Below, piece by piece: positions 37,238-47,135 of a stretch of 64,000 nucleotides of DNA. Source of the stretch: Solilutibacter pythonis (lineage in GTDB: Bacteria > Pseudomonadota > Gammaproteobacteria > Xanthomonadales > Xanthomonadaceae); contig NZ_RFLY01000007.1 in the NCBI RefSeq assembly GCF_003697345.1, positions 109,111 through 173,110 on the forward strand, written 5' to 3'. Position 1 is the stretch's first letter. Each line of letters opens with the position of its first letter. Both the position numbers and the translations under genes were made by a program. The notes beneath the pieces are model-generated. The model did no database searches, was not told the origin of the DNA, and worked only from the letters and a program-made list of their open reading frames with translations.

Positions 37238-38413
37238 GTGGAGAAAAACATCGTCCGGCCGCGCATGGCCGCCGTTCTTGTCTTGTCGGCGCTTGCCGCG
37301 CCGGCGTTCGCCGCCGATGGCGGCCGGCCGGTGACTGCCAGCCTCGGCGGCCGGCTGCATCTGGATTTCGCCCACTTCGACAACGACACGCGCGGCAAGC
37401 CGAACAAGAACGGCACCGAGATCCGCCGTGCCTGGCTGGGGGTCTCCGGCAAGTTCTTCGCGGTCGATTACAAGCTGGAGGCCGATTTTTCCAGCGACCC
37501 GATCATCGCCCGCGACGTGTACCTGAGCCGGAGCTTCGGCAAGGCGGGCAGGCTCACCATCGGCCAGTTCAAGCAGTACTTCTCGCTGGACGACCGCACC
37601 AGTTCCAACTACGGCAGCTTCCTGGAGCGCGGCCATGCCGGCAGCACGCTGGCGCCGCTGTATCGGCTGGGCGCGTCCTGGCAGGCCAACCCGGGCGATT
37701 TCTCGTTGGCCGCCAGCGTATACAGCCTGGAAAGCATCAATGTCTGGCAGGTCAAGGGCCGCGCCGTCGGTGGCCGCGCGACCTGGTCGCCGGCGCCACG
37801 CGAGGGCGACGTGCTGCACCTGGGCGTATCGCTGGCCCGCGAGCGCTACGACACGCCCGGCGCCAACGGCGTGTCGGCGCTGCGCATCCGCCCGCGCCCG
37901 GCCGGGCATCTCTCCGACAACAACCGCCCGACCCTGGTCGATTTCTCCGCCGGCCGCGATACCGACGTGGGCAAATGGTCGCTGGAATACGCGCAGGTGC
38001 ATGGCCCGTGGTCGTGGCAGGGCGAGTTCAGCGGCGCCACCTTCGATGACGGCGCGCAGCGCGGCCAGATACTCGCCGCCTACGGGATGCTGAGCTGGTT
38101 CGCCACCGGCGAATCGCGCGCCTACGACCGCAAGACCGGCCGCTTCACCCGGATCAAGAACATCCGCCACAAGGCCGGCGCGTTCGAGCTGGCGCTGCGC
38201 TACGACCGGATGCAGGGCGCACAGCACGCATACGGCATGCCCGACGCGCGCCGCGCCAGCACCGACGCCTGGACGTTGGGCGGCAACTGGTATCTGCGCA
38301 AGAACCTGCGCCTCATGCTCAACCTCATCGAAACCCGCAACCGGGACCGCCTGAGCGGGTTGACGACCGACCGCACCCGCGCGCTGACCGGCCGCCTGCA
38401 CTTCGATTTCTGA
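37238..38413 (+). CDS. OprO/OprP-type outer-membrane porin
   Basis: Start is GTG 37238 with GGGAGGGG just upstream. The 391-residue protein has a signal peptide ending PAFAADG and then the phosphate-selective porin pattern: GGRLHLDFAHFDND, TEIRRAWLGVSGKFF, DYKLEADFS, GRLTIGQFKQYFSLDD, and a C-terminal phenylalanine (HFDF) for barrel insertion. OprO/P family pores take up anions. Located first in an operon with CitMHS and under a TctD-like regulator, it probably admits citrate rather than phosphate. Confidence 0.88.
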   Translation: MEKNIVRPRMAAVLVLSALAAPAFAADGGRPVTASLGGRLHLDFAHFDNDTRGKPNKNGTEIRRAWLGVSGKFFAVDYKLEADFSSDPIIARDVYLSRSFGKAGRLTIGQFKQYFSLDDRTSSNYGSFLERGHAGSTLAPLYRLGASWQANPGDFSLAASVYSLESINVWQVKGRAVGGRATWSPAPREGDVLHLGVSLARERYDTPGANGVSALRIRPRPAGHLSDNNRPTLVDFSAGRDTDVGKWSLEYAQVHGPWSWQGEFSGATFDDGAQRGQILAAYGMLSWFATGESRAYDRKTGRFTRIKNIRHKAGAFELALRYDRMQGAQHAYGMPDARRASTDAWTLGGNWYLRKNLRLMLNLIETRNRDRLSGLTTDRTRALTGRLHFDF

Positions 38414-38452
38414 CCCCTCCCCACCCGCCCTGTTTCCCCAAGGAGCGCGCAA

Positions 38453-39781
38453 ATGATGCTGTCCATCCTCGGCTTCGGCATGGTACTCACGTTCATGTAT
38501 CTCATCATGAGCAAGCGCCTGTCGCCTCTGGTCGCCCTGATCACCGTGCCGATCGTGTTCGCGCTGCTGGGCGGCTTCGGCGCCGGCATCGACGAGATGA
38601 TGCTCGAAGGCATCAAGAAGATCGCGCCCACCGGCGTGATGCTGATGTTCGCCATCCTCTATTTCGGCGTGATGATCGACGCCGGCCTGTTCGACCCGCT
38701 GGTGCGGGTGATCCTGCGCATCGTCAAGGGCGACCCGCTGAAGATCGTGATGGGCACGACGGTGCTGGCGATGCTGATTTCGCTCGATGGCGACGGCTCG
38801 ACCACTTACATGATCACCGTCTCGGCGATGCTCCCGCTCTACCAGCGTCTGGGCATGAACGCGCTGAACATGACCTGCGTGACCATCCTCTCCGGCGGCG
38901 TGATGAACCTGACCCCCTGGGGCGGCCCGACCGCGCGCGCGGCCACCGCGCTGCACGTCGACCCGGCCGACGTGTTCATCCCGCTGATCCCGACGATGGC
39001 GATGGCCTGCGCGGGCATCCTGCTGCTGGCGTGGTTCCTGGGCATGAAGGAACGCCGCCGCCTGGGCGTGGTGAACCTGCCACGGGGCGGCGCCTGGATG
39101 GACGCCAGCGTCTCCGACGACGGCGCGCTGCCGACCGTGGAGGACGCCGACGACATCAAGCGGCCCAAGCTCCTGTGGGTAAACCTCGGCCTGACCCTGG
39201 CGCTACTGATCGCGCTGGTGATCGGCCTGCTGCCGATGCCGATCCTGTTCATGGTCGGCTTCGCCATCGCTCTGGTCATCAACTATCCCGATCTGGCCGA
39301 ACAGCGCCGCCGCGTGGTCAACCACGCCGGCAACGTGCTGTCGGTGGTCTCGCTGATTTTCGCCGCCGGCATCTTCACCGGCATCCTCTCCAACACCGGC
39401 ATGGTCGAGGCGATGTCGCGCAGCTTCCTGGCGGTGATTCCCGAATCGTGGGGTCCGTACCTGGCGGTCATCACCGCGCTGGCGTCGATGCCGTTCACCT
39501 TCTTCATGTCCAACGACGCCTTCTACTTCGGCGTGCTGCCGATCCTGTCCGAGGCGGCCGGCAATTACGGCATCACCCCGGTGGAGATGGCGCGCGCCTC
39601 GCTGGCCGGACAGCCGGTGCACTTGCTGAGCCCACTGGTGCCTTCCACCTACCTGCTGGTCGGCCTGGCCAAGGTGGACTTCGCCGACCACCAGAAATTC
39701 ACCCTGAAGTGGGCGGTGCTGATCTCGCTGCTGCTGATGGCCGGCAGCCTGCTGCTGGCGCTCTACCCGCTGGCCGCGTAA
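38453..39781 (+). CDS. CitMHS-family citrate-metal:proton symporter
   Basis: 442 residues with 11-12 membrane helices. An AAGGAG site precedes ATG 38453. CitMHS hallmarks are LVALITVPIVFALLGGFG, DGDGSTTYMITVSAMLPLY, MNLTPWGGPTARAATAL and MSNDAFYFGVLPIL. Members transport citrate complexed with Mg2+ or Ca2+ together with protons across the inner membrane. It lies 39 bases after the porin gene and 30 bases before the SDR gene, so the three form one operon. Confidence 0.93.
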   Translation: MMLSILGFGMVLTFMYLIMSKRLSPLVALITVPIVFALLGGFGAGIDEMMLEGIKKIAPTGVMLMFAILYFGVMIDAGLFDPLVRVILRIVKGDPLKIVMGTTVLAMLISLDGDGSTTYMITVSAMLPLYQRLGMNALNMTCVTILSGGVMNLTPWGGPTARAATALHVDPADVFIPLIPTMAMACAGILLLAWFLGMKERRRLGVVNLPRGGAWMDASVSDDGALPTVEDADDIKRPKLLWVNLGLTLALLIALVIGLLPMPILFMVGFAIALVINYPDLAEQRRRVVNHAGNVLSVVSLIFAAGIFTGILSNTGMVEAMSRSFLAVIPESWGPYLAVITALASMPFTFFMSNDAFYFGVLPILSEAAGNYGITPVEMARASLAGQPVHLLSPLVPSTYLLVGLAKVDFADHQKFTLKWAVLISLLLMAGSLLLALYPLAA

Positions 39782-39811
39782 GCGCCCACCGCCCCCCAAC
39801 CGGAGACTTCC

Positions 39812-40552
39812 ATGACCCTTCGCATCGCCTACGTCACCAGCGGCATGGGCAGTGTCGGCACCGCCATCTGCCAAGCCCTGGCCCGCTCCGGCCATACCGT
39901 GGTCGCCGGCTGCGCCCCCGACTCGCCGCGCAAGGCGGGCTGGCTGCGCGAACAGCGCGAGCAGGGCTTCGATTTCATCGCCTCGGAAGGCAACGCCACC
40001 GACTGGGCTTCCACCAGCGCGGCGTTCGCCAAGGTGCGCGCGGAGGTCGGCGAGATCGACGTGCTGGTCAACAACGCCAGCGGCAGCCGCGACGTGTTGT
40101 TCCGGCAGATGCGCCCGGAGGACTGGGACGCGGTGATCGCCTCCAACGTCAACGCGCTGTTCAACATCACCAAGCAGGTGATCGAAGGCATGGTCTCGCA
40201 GGGCTGGGGCCGGATCATCAACATCGGCTCGGTAAGCGCGCACAAGGGGCAGATCGGCCAGGTCAACTTCGCCACCGCCAAGGCGGCGATGCACGGCTTC
40301 AGCCGTGCGCTGGCCGCCGAGGTGGCCGCGCGCGGCGTTACCGTCAACACCATTTCGCCCGGCTACATCGCAAGCCAGGCGATCAGCAGCTTTCCGCCGG
40401 ACGTGCTGGACCGCCTGGCCGCCTCGGTGCCGGTGCGCCGGCTGGGCCGCCCGGAGGAAGTGGCCGCGCTGTGCGCCTGGCTGGCCGCCGATGAAGCCGC
40501 CTACGTGACCGGCGCGGATTACCCGGTCAACGGCGGTCTATACATGGGGTGA
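39812..40552 (+). CDS. PhbB-like SDR protein lacking the catalytic tyrosine
   Basis: 246 residues of the acetoacetyl-CoA reductase (PhbB) type: TSGMGSVGTAI for cofactor binding (9-19), NNASGSR (88-94), GSVSAHKGQIG with Ser140, and PEEVAALCAWLAADEAAYVTG. The catalytic YxxxK motif reads FATAK: Phe153 (codon TTC at 40268) replaces Tyr while Lys157 remains. Reductase activity should be strongly reduced unless another residue replaces the hydroxyl. Third gene of the citrate operon. Confidence 0.85.
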   Translation: MTLRIAYVTSGMGSVGTAICQALARSGHTVVAGCAPDSPRKAGWLREQREQGFDFIASEGNATDWASTSAAFAKVRAEVGEIDVLVNNASGSRDVLFRQMRPEDWDAVIASNVNALFNITKQVIEGMVSQGWGRIINIGSVSAHKGQIGQVNFATAKAAMHGFSRALAAEVAARGVTVNTISPGYIASQAISSFPPDVLDRLAASVPVRRLGRPEEVAALCAWLAADEAAYVTGADYPVNGGLYMG

Positions 40553-40716
40553 GCCGCCCGGCCAGGTCTCACGGCGGGCGCCGCGATGGTTTCGTCGCGG
40601 CGTTTTGGGTTCCGGCATCGATTTCCGATGGCGTCAACAAGGTTTCATGTTGCGTTCGCATAGTGCTCTCGCACCCTGCCCTGGCCCGGTGCGCCTCTCC
40701 CATTCGACGGACCACC

Positions 40717-43017
40717 ATGCAGACCCGACACCTGACGATCGCCGTGGCGATCGCGCTTTCCGCCGCCAGCGCCGCCGCCGCCGCACCGACCGACACCGAT
40801 GCCGACACCCGCGCCAATGCCGCGCCCGACGCGCGGACGCTGGACACCGTCTCCGTCATAGGCCGGGGCGAGACCCGCCAGGTGCAGCGCATCAGCGCCG
40901 TGGACAAACAGGTGCTGCCGCCTGGCGCCAGCGGCCAGAAGATCCTCGACCGCCTGCCGGGCGTGTCGGTGCAATCCAACGACGCGTTCGGCGCCAACGA
41001 GGAGTCGCAGACCATCAGTCTGCGCGGCTTCGACAAGAGCCGCCTGGGCTATACGCTCGACGGCATTCCGCTGGGCGACAACGCCTACGGCAACTACAAC
41101 GGCCTGAGCATCGCCCGCGCGCTGATCGCCGAGAACCTCGCCGGCGCCGAACTGTCGCAGGGCATCGGTTCGCTGGGCGTGGCCTCGACCAGCAACCTGG
41201 GCGGCACCATTCAATATTTTTCGATGGCCCCGTCCACCGAATTCGGCGCCCGCGCCAGCCTCACCGTGGGCAACGACAACCAGCGCCGCGGCTTCCTGCG
41301 CGTGGATACCGGCGATCTGAACGGGTTCTCGGCCTACGTCTCCGGCGTGCACCAGAACGCGGACATGTGGGCCACCCCGCGCCAGAACCAGACCACCCGC
41401 CAGTTCAACGCCAAGGCGACGTGGCATGTGGGCGACCACCGCTTCGGCGCGTTCGTCGCCACCTCGCGCGCCAGCCAAGCCAACTACGCCTACCTGTCCA
41501 AGGACTTGCTCGCGCGCGGCCTGGGCTGGAACTGGAACATCTACGCGCCGGACTGGGACCGCGCGGTGGCCGCCGCGTACTGCGCGCCGGCCATCTACGA
41601 TGCGCGGCGCTGCAAGTTCAGCGGCGGCGTCACCAGCATCGACGATGCGTACTACCAGAGCCGCGCGCTGCGCGACGACAACCTGTACTCGCTCGATGCC
41701 GATCTGCGCCTGGGCGAGCAAGGCCGCCTGAAACTTCTGGCCTACCGCCACCAGAACCGTGGCCAGGGCCACTGGTGGGCGCCGGGCCAGCCCTCCCACC
41801 CGGGCACCGGCCGCATGCTGCCGATCTCCATCCGCAGCACCAACTACGCCATCGACCGCACCGGCATGAGCGCGGCGCTGTCGTGGACGTTGGGCATCCA
41901 CGAACTGGAGGCCGGCCTGTGGTACGAGAAGAACGACCACGACGTCGAGCGCAATTTCTATTACGTCGACGGCCCGTTCCTGGACGATCTCTACCTGGCC
42001 AACCCTGACCGCCGCCTGTTCGACCAGAACTTCGACATCCGCACCCGCCAGTTCTACGTGCAGGACCGCATGCGCTTCATGGACGAGCGGCTGACCGTGG
42101 ACGTGGGCATCAAAAGCCCGAACACGCGCATGAGCGCCAAGGCCCGCCCGGGCACCGAGACCCGCCTCGCCTCCGGCACGCTGACGGCCAGCAAATCGGT
42201 GCTGCCGCAGGTGGGCGTCGGCTTCAAGATCAACGCCAACCACGAGGTATTCGCTTCCTATGCCGAGAACATCGCCGCCTTCGTCGGCGGTGGCAGCGGC
42301 GGCCCGTTCCAGGTCTCGCCGGCGTCGTTCGCGGCCAGCGCCGGCCTAGCCCCGGAGCAGTCCAGCACCTTCGAAACCGGCTACCGCACCTTCGGCGATA
42401 AATACCAGGCGTCGATCGCGGCCTACCATGTGAAGTTCGACAACCGCCTGCTGTCGCTGAACCCATGTTCGAGCATCGAAGTGGGCACTCGCCCGGAATG
42501 CGTGACGCGCTTCGTCAACGTCGGCTCGGTGCAGAGCCGCGGCGCGGAGCTGACCTTCATCCTCAAGCCGGTTGACGGTTTGCAGTGGTACAACGCGCTG
42601 TCCTGGAACAAGACCACCTACGAGAATGACTACACCGCCGGCGGCGCGATCGTGCCGGTGGCCGGCAAGATCACGGTGGACACGCCGCGGCGGATGGCCT
42701 CAAGCCAATTGAGCTGGAACCGCGATGGCTTCTTCGCCAACCTGCGCGCCAAATACACCGGCAAGCGCTATTACACCTATACCAACGACCAGTCGGTACC
42801 GGGCGTGACCACCTTCGATGCCGGCGTCGGCTACGATTTCGGCCCCGGCCTGAGCCTTGGCAACGTCAAGGTGGCGCTGAACGCGACCAACCTGACCAAC
42901 AAGCGTTACGCCGGCCAACTGAGCTCGTTCGCGCCAAGCGACCCAAACGGCACCCGCTACGCGATACACGCCAGCGCGCCGCGGCAGGTCTTCATCACCT
43001 TCGGCGCGGAGTTCTAG
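40717..43017 (+). CDS. TonB-dependent outer-membrane receptor
   Basis: ATG 40717 gives 766 residues with an alanine-rich signal peptide (ending about residue 23). The plug domain carries KILDRLPGVSVQSND and SLRGFDKSRLGYTLDGIPLGDNAYG, and SNLGGTIQYF; the barrel ends with aromatic GAEF. A TonB-box-like segment (DTVSVIG) lies near residue 44. Lies 164 bases after the citrate operon; substrate may be a metal-citrate complex given the neighbours, but this is inference. Cys pairs in extracellular loops (CAPAIYDARRCKF, CSSIEVGTRPEC) suggest disulfides. Confidence 0.9.
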   Translation: MQTRHLTIAVAIALSAASAAAAAPTDTDADTRANAAPDARTLDTVSVIGRGETRQVQRISAVDKQVLPPGASGQKILDRLPGVSVQSNDAFGANEESQTISLRGFDKSRLGYTLDGIPLGDNAYGNYNGLSIARALIAENLAGAELSQGIGSLGVASTSNLGGTIQYFSMAPSTEFGARASLTVGNDNQRRGFLRVDTGDLNGFSAYVSGVHQNADMWATPRQNQTTRQFNAKATWHVGDHRFGAFVATSRASQANYAYLSKDLLARGLGWNWNIYAPDWDRAVAAAYCAPAIYDARRCKFSGGVTSIDDAYYQSRALRDDNLYSLDADLRLGEQGRLKLLAYRHQNRGQGHWWAPGQPSHPGTGRMLPISIRSTNYAIDRTGMSAALSWTLGIHELEAGLWYEKNDHDVERNFYYVDGPFLDDLYLANPDRRLFDQNFDIRTRQFYVQDRMRFMDERLTVDVGIKSPNTRMSAKARPGTETRLASGTLTASKSVLPQVGVGFKINANHEVFASYAENIAAFVGGGSGGPFQVSPASFAASAGLAPEQSSTFETGYRTFGDKYQASIAAYHVKFDNRLLSLNPCSSIEVGTRPECVTRFVNVGSVQSRGAELTFILKPVDGLQWYNALSWNKTTYENDYTAGGAIVPVAGKITVDTPRRMASSQLSWNRDGFFANLRAKYTGKRYYTYTNDQSVPGVTTFDAGVGYDFGPGLSLGNVKVALNATNLTNKRYAGQLSSFAPSDPNGTRYAIHASAPRQVFITFGAEF

Positions 43018-43387
43018 TTGTGCCCCCCATGTTGTTCATTGGGATGCGGGAGATAGTCGGCTCGTAGCCCAGGCTGGCGTGGGCCGATGCGAGTTGTACC
43101 GGCGTTTTGTCCACCCCGCCCGCGAAAAGCCGCGCTGGAGACGAAGCACGAAAGCCAAGGCGCCGGAAACCGCTCGGCGTCTCGGCTTTCCAAAGCGCAT
43201 CACTCCGGCGCTTTGCCCACCGCGCCCACGAAAAGCCATGCCGGAGCGGGCGTTCGCACGGGTGGGAGCATCCACGCATGGATGCCGTGGCCGGGTGCGC
43301 ATGGACGCGCTCGGCGCGCGTGCTGGCCGGCGACGCCGCCCACACCGCATCGATGCGGAAAAGACGCCGCAAACCCGTCAGCGCATT
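43018..43387. other. Gene-free stretch with degenerate direct repeats
   Basis: About 370 bases between the TonB receptor and the QEGLA protein gene. No reading frame looks like a protein. It contains two copies of a 42-base element described separately. Confidence 0.5.
43099..43246. repeat. Two copies of a 42-base degenerate direct repeat
   Basis: Positions 43099-43140 and 43205-43246 align without gaps with about 35 of 42 identical bases; both contain the core CGCGCCCACGAAAAGCC or a close variant. The first is preceded by GTA and the second by ACT. May be members of an intergenic repeat family. Confidence 0.7.
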
Positions 43388-44629
43388 TCATTCCACCGCC
43401 AGCCGATCCAGGCGAATCCGGTTGGCGAACAGCGAGAACGCCAGCATCCCGGCCAGGCCATTGGCGCGCGCGGCCCAGCGCGGCAGCCAGCGCGGCGGCG
43501 CCAGCGCGCCGGCCTCGAACAGCGGCTCGAAGCGCTGCACGTCGTCCAGCGTCATCTTGCCGGCAAACAGCCAACGGCCGAGCCGCAGCCGGTCCCGCCC
43601 CAATGCCCAGCGGAAGAAGGTATGCACGCCAATCAGGCCACGCAGATACACCGTGTCCTTGGTGAAGGCCGCGCCGCCGGTGACCGGCACGCCGCGGAAC
43701 ACCCGCTGGGCCGAAGCGAAACTCTCCGCCCCGGTTTGCCCGGCATTGAGGAAGTAGCGGAAGACCTCGATGAAATCCGCCCCTTCCAGCGCCATCGCCA
43801 CCGCCTCGGTGCGCAGACTCACCCGCTTCATGCGCTGGATGTCGGTGGCGCCGGTAATCAATTCGGCGAACGTCGCCAGGCCCTCCTGGGTGGCGGTGGT
43901 GCGCGGCGAAGGCAGCTCCAGGCTCTTCAGCGCCGGCTGCTCGCGGCCGTTCAGCGCGGTCAACGAATGCACGAAGGCTTCGTGCTGGAGCAGTTGTTCG
44001 CGGTCGTAATCGGTGAAGGTCGCGCCGGTGCGCAGGCGGATGCGGGTGGCGCCGGCCGCCGCCTTGGCGATCAACCCGGAATCGAGTTCGATAGTGATGA
44101 CGCGGCCGCCGAAGAAATCGTCCAGATCGTTCTGCAACTGCAATTGCAGCGCGGTGGCCGAGATCGGCACGGTCTCGGCGGGCGACAGCAGTTCGTGGTC
44201 GAGTTCGCCGGCGATGCCGATGAAATGCCGCGCCGCCTCGCGGGTGGAAGGCCCGTTGCCGGGCAGGCATTCGTCGGGCCTGCCGTAGAGGGCGATGGAA
44301 TGCGCCGTCACCGCCGGCGTGCCGAGCGCCTCCAGCATGCGCGCGGCGGTGGCCCAGCTCCGCGCCGATTCGCGCAGGTACGCGCCAAGCGGATGCGCCG
44401 GGTCGACGGCGCTGGCGACGGCGTCCAATTCACGGCGTTCGGCGGAGAAATCCAGCTTCGGGTAATCCACCCGCGGCAGGCGCGGCCGGCCGGTGCGCCA
44501 GCCCGCCAAAAAAGGCGGCTGAAGGCTCGCCGGCCAGCTCATCAGGCCGAGGACGCGCAGCGACCTGGCCGCCCGCACCATGCGCGCATCCAGCTCGGCG
44601 AAGCGGGCGATGTCGTCCCCACCCGCCAT
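43388..44629 (-). CDS. Flavohemoglobin expression-modulating QEGLA-motif protein (DUF1704)
   Basis: 413 residues from ATG 44629, which shares one base with the rsgA stop. The family motifs QHEAFVHSLTALNG (HExxH-like) and ATQEGLATFAE are present, together with YLRGLIGVHTFFRWAL. The HEAFVH plus QEGLA pattern suggests a zinc-peptidase-like fold; related to MatCAP/TMCP enzymes in eukaryotes. The bacterial role is unclear despite the family name. Coupled to rsgA. Confidence 0.88.
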   Translation of the reverse strand: MAGGDDIARFAELDARMVRAARSLRVLGLMSWPASLQPPFLAGWRTGRPRLPRVDYPKLDFSAERRELDAVASAVDPAHPLGAYLRESARSWATAARMLEALGTPAVTAHSIALYGRPDECLPGNGPSTREAARHFIGIAGELDHELLSPAETVPISATALQLQLQNDLDDFFGGRVITIELDSGLIAKAAAGATRIRLRTGATFTDYDREQLLQHEAFVHSLTALNGREQPALKSLELPSPRTTATQEGLATFAELITGATDIQRMKRVSLRTEAVAMALEGADFIEVFRYFLNAGQTGAESFASAQRVFRGVPVTGGAAFTKDTVYLRGLIGVHTFFRWALGRDRLRLGRWLFAGKMTLDDVQRFEPLFEAGALAPPRWLPRWAARANGLAGMLAFSLFANRIRLDRLAVE

Positions 44630-45720
44630 CAGCGGCGGCCGTGCTTGTCGTCGGGGCGGCGATTGGGCGCGCGCGCCGGCCCTTTCGGTTCGGCTTTCTT
44701 CGCCTGCCGCGCTTCCAGCGTCCGCGCGGCGACGGCCACTTCGTCGCGCAGTTTCAGGTAATTGGCGAGGCGGGCGACGTCCAGCCGGCCGCCCTCTACC
44801 GCTTCGCGCACCGCGCAGCCCGGCTCCCGGTGATGGCGGCAATCGCGGAAGCGGCACTGTCCGGCCAGGGCCTCGACATCGGCGAACGCGGCTTCGTCCA
44901 GCTGTTCCTCGCCGGTGGGTTTCAACTCGCGCATGCCCGGCGTGTCGATCAAGCAGGCGCCGGCCGGCAAGGCGAGCAGCGCGCGGTGGGTGGTGGTGTG
45001 GCGGCCGCGCGCGTCGTGGCCGCGCACCGCGCCGGTTTTCATCCGGGCCACGCCCAGCAGGGTGTTGGTGAGGGTGGATTTACCGGCGCCGGAGGAGCCG
45101 ACCAGCACCACCGTGCGCCCCGCCCCCAACCATGGCGCCAACGCCGCCACGCTGTCGGCCTCACGGGCGTCGAGGCTGCGCACGGCCACGCCCTGCGCCG
45201 CCAGCTCCGCCAACGCGGCAAGCGCGCCCGGCACGTCCGTTGCGATGTCCCGCTTGGTCAGCACCACCACCGGCTCGACGCCGCCGCCCTGCAACAGCAG
45301 CAGGTAGCGCTCGATCCGGCGCGGGTTGAAATCGCCATCCAGCCCGGTGACGACGAAAGCCGTATCGACGTTGGCCGCGATCAATTGCTGCTTGTAATGC
45401 TCGCCGGCGGCCGCGCGCTTGATCAGGCCACGACGCGGCAGCAGGGCGACGATGCGCGGCTTCTCCGGCGCGTCCTCGATCAGCACCCAGTCACCCACCG
45501 CCGCCCGGCGGGCCGGCTCGCAGCGCGGGCGCATCCAGTCCGGCAGCGATTCGGCGGGCTGGGCGTCGGCGACGGATTCGGCCACCACGTAACCGGAGCG
45601 GTGCTGCTCGACCACCCGCGCCGGGCGGGACAGGGGATGCGCCGCCATCGCATGGCGCCATGCTTCCGGCGGATCGGCCGGCCAACCGATCCGCGACAGG
45701 CGGGGGGCGTCCAGGCTCAA
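44629..45720 (-). CDS. rsgA: Small ribosomal subunit biogenesis GTPase RsgA
   Basis: 363 residues. The circularly permuted GTPase order is clear: G4 TKRD (residues about 157-160), then G1 GSSGAGKST (208-216), G2 TTTH and G3 DTPGMREL. An N-terminal OB-fold precedes it, and a zinc knuckle CRFRDCRHHREPGC follows. It checks 30S maturation. The C-terminal tail is rich in Lys/Arg/Pro (KAEPKGPARAPNRRP), longer than in many homologues. Confidence 0.95.
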   Translation of the reverse strand: MSLDAPRLSRIGWPADPPEAWRHAMAAHPLSRPARVVEQHRSGYVVAESVADAQPAESLPDWMRPRCEPARRAAVGDWVLIEDAPEKPRIVALLPRRGLIKRAAAGEHYKQQLIAANVDTAFVVTGLDGDFNPRRIERYLLLLQGGGVEPVVVLTKRDIATDVPGALAALAELAAQGVAVRSLDAREADSVAALAPWLGAGRTVVLVGSSGAGKSTLTNTLLGVARMKTGAVRGHDARGRHTTTHRALLALPAGACLIDTPGMRELKPTGEEQLDEAAFADVEALAGQCRFRDCRHHREPGCAVREAVEGGRLDVARLANYLKLRDEVAVAARTLEARQAKKAEPKGPARAPNRRPDDKHGRR

Positions 45721-45842
45721 GCGGGGCGGTGGAAAGCGGTCATGCGGCGGATTCTAATCGGGCGACACGGGGCGATGCGCGGCCCCTGCCGCACGCGCGA
45801 ATTTCCGATACGCTGACGCATCGTTTCCACGCCACGCCACCG

Positions 45843-47090
45843 ATGTCCCAGCCCGCTCTCGCCACCCGCAACCGCCTGACCGAAGTCCGTTACGAGATCC
45901 GCGGCGAGCTGGCCCGGCGGGCCCGCGATCTGGAAGGCCAGGGCCGCCGGCTCATCAAGCTCAACATCGGCAATCCCGGCGCATTCGGCTTCCGCGCACC
46001 CGAGCACCTGCAACGCGCGATCGCCGATCACATCCACGGCACCGATCCCTACACCCACCAGCAGGGCCTGCCGGAGGCGCGCGAGGCGATCGCCGAATTC
46101 CATCGCCTGCGCGGCACGCCCAACGCCGCGCCGGAGCGGGTGTTCGTCGGCAACGGCGTCAGCGAGCTGATCGACATCGCCCTGCGCGCGCTGCTCAACC
46201 CCGGCGACGAAGTACTGCTGCCCTCGCCCGATTACCCGCTGTGGTCGGCGGCCACCATCCTCAACGACGGCCGCCCGGTGTACTACCAGTGCCGCCCGGA
46301 AAACGCCTTCCTGCCCGACCCGGAGGAAATCGAGAAACTGATCTCCAGCCGCACCCGCGCGCTGGTGCTCATCAACCCCAACAATCCGACCGGCTCCAGC
46401 TACCCGCGCGCGCTGCTGGAGCGCATCGTCGCCATCGCCCGCCAATACCGCCTGGTGCTGATGGCCGACGAGATCTACGACCACATCCTGTACGACGAGG
46501 CGACGTTCCAGCCGCTCGCCCCCCTGGCCGGCGAGCTGCCCTGCCTGTCCTTCGGCGGCTTGTCGAAAGTGCATCGCGCCTGCGGCTGGCGCGTGGGCTG
46601 GGCGATGCTCTCGGGCGAGGCGACCGTGATCGGCCCCTATCACCACGCGCTGGACCTGCTGGGCGCGCTGCGCCTGTGCGCCAACGTGCCGGGGCAGTTC
46701 GCCATCCACGCGGCGCTGCACGGCATCGACACCATCAGCGCGCTGACCGCGCCGGGCGGACGGCTCTACGAGACCCGCCGCGCCCTGATCGAATGCTGCG
46801 AATCCAGCCCGCATCTTTCGCTGGTCGCGCCGCGGGGCGCGCTGTATGGCTTCCCGCGCGTGGTCGGGGCCGCCGCCGAAAGCTTCGACGACCACGATTT
46901 CGCCCTGGAGCTGCTGGAAAGCGAAGGCGTGCTGATCGTGCCCGGCTCCAGCTTCAACGTGCCCTACCGCGACCACTTCCGCGTCACCCTGCTACCCGAG
47001 GCCGAGGTGCTGCGCGACGTGTTCGCGCGGGTCGACCGCGTGCTGGCGCGCCGCGCGACGCTGGCCGGCGGACGCGGCGCGCACGGCTGA
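45843..47090 (+). CDS. alaA: Alanine-type aminotransferase (AlaA-like), PLP-dependent
   Basis: ATG 45843 gives 415 residues, close to the 405 of AlaA. Fold type I aminotransferase signatures: NIGNPGAFGFRAPEHL, NGVSELIDIALRALLNPGDE, PSPDYPLW, INPNNPTGSSYP, MADEIYDHILYD and the PLP-lysine in GGLSKVHRACGWRVGW. It transfers the amino group between glutamate and pyruvate. A longer in-frame start overlaps the divergent rsgA promoter region and is not used. Confidence 0.88.
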   Translation: MSQPALATRNRLTEVRYEIRGELARRARDLEGQGRRLIKLNIGNPGAFGFRAPEHLQRAIADHIHGTDPYTHQQGLPEAREAIAEFHRLRGTPNAAPERVFVGNGVSELIDIALRALLNPGDEVLLPSPDYPLWSAATILNDGRPVYYQCRPENAFLPDPEEIEKLISSRTRALVLINPNNPTGSSYPRALLERIVAIARQYRLVLMADEIYDHILYDEATFQPLAPLAGELPCLSFGGLSKVHRACGWRVGWAMLSGEATVIGPYHHALDLLGALRLCANVPGQFAIHAALHGIDTISALTAPGGRLYETRRALIECCESSPHLSLVAPRGALYGFPRVVGAAAESFDDHDFALELLESEGVLIVPGSSFNVPYRDHFRVTLLPEAEVLRDVFARVDRVLARRATLAGGRGAHG

Positions 47091-47135
47091 CGCGCGTCCA
47101 CTATCGATGGCCCATCCCGCACAGGAACCCCCGCG

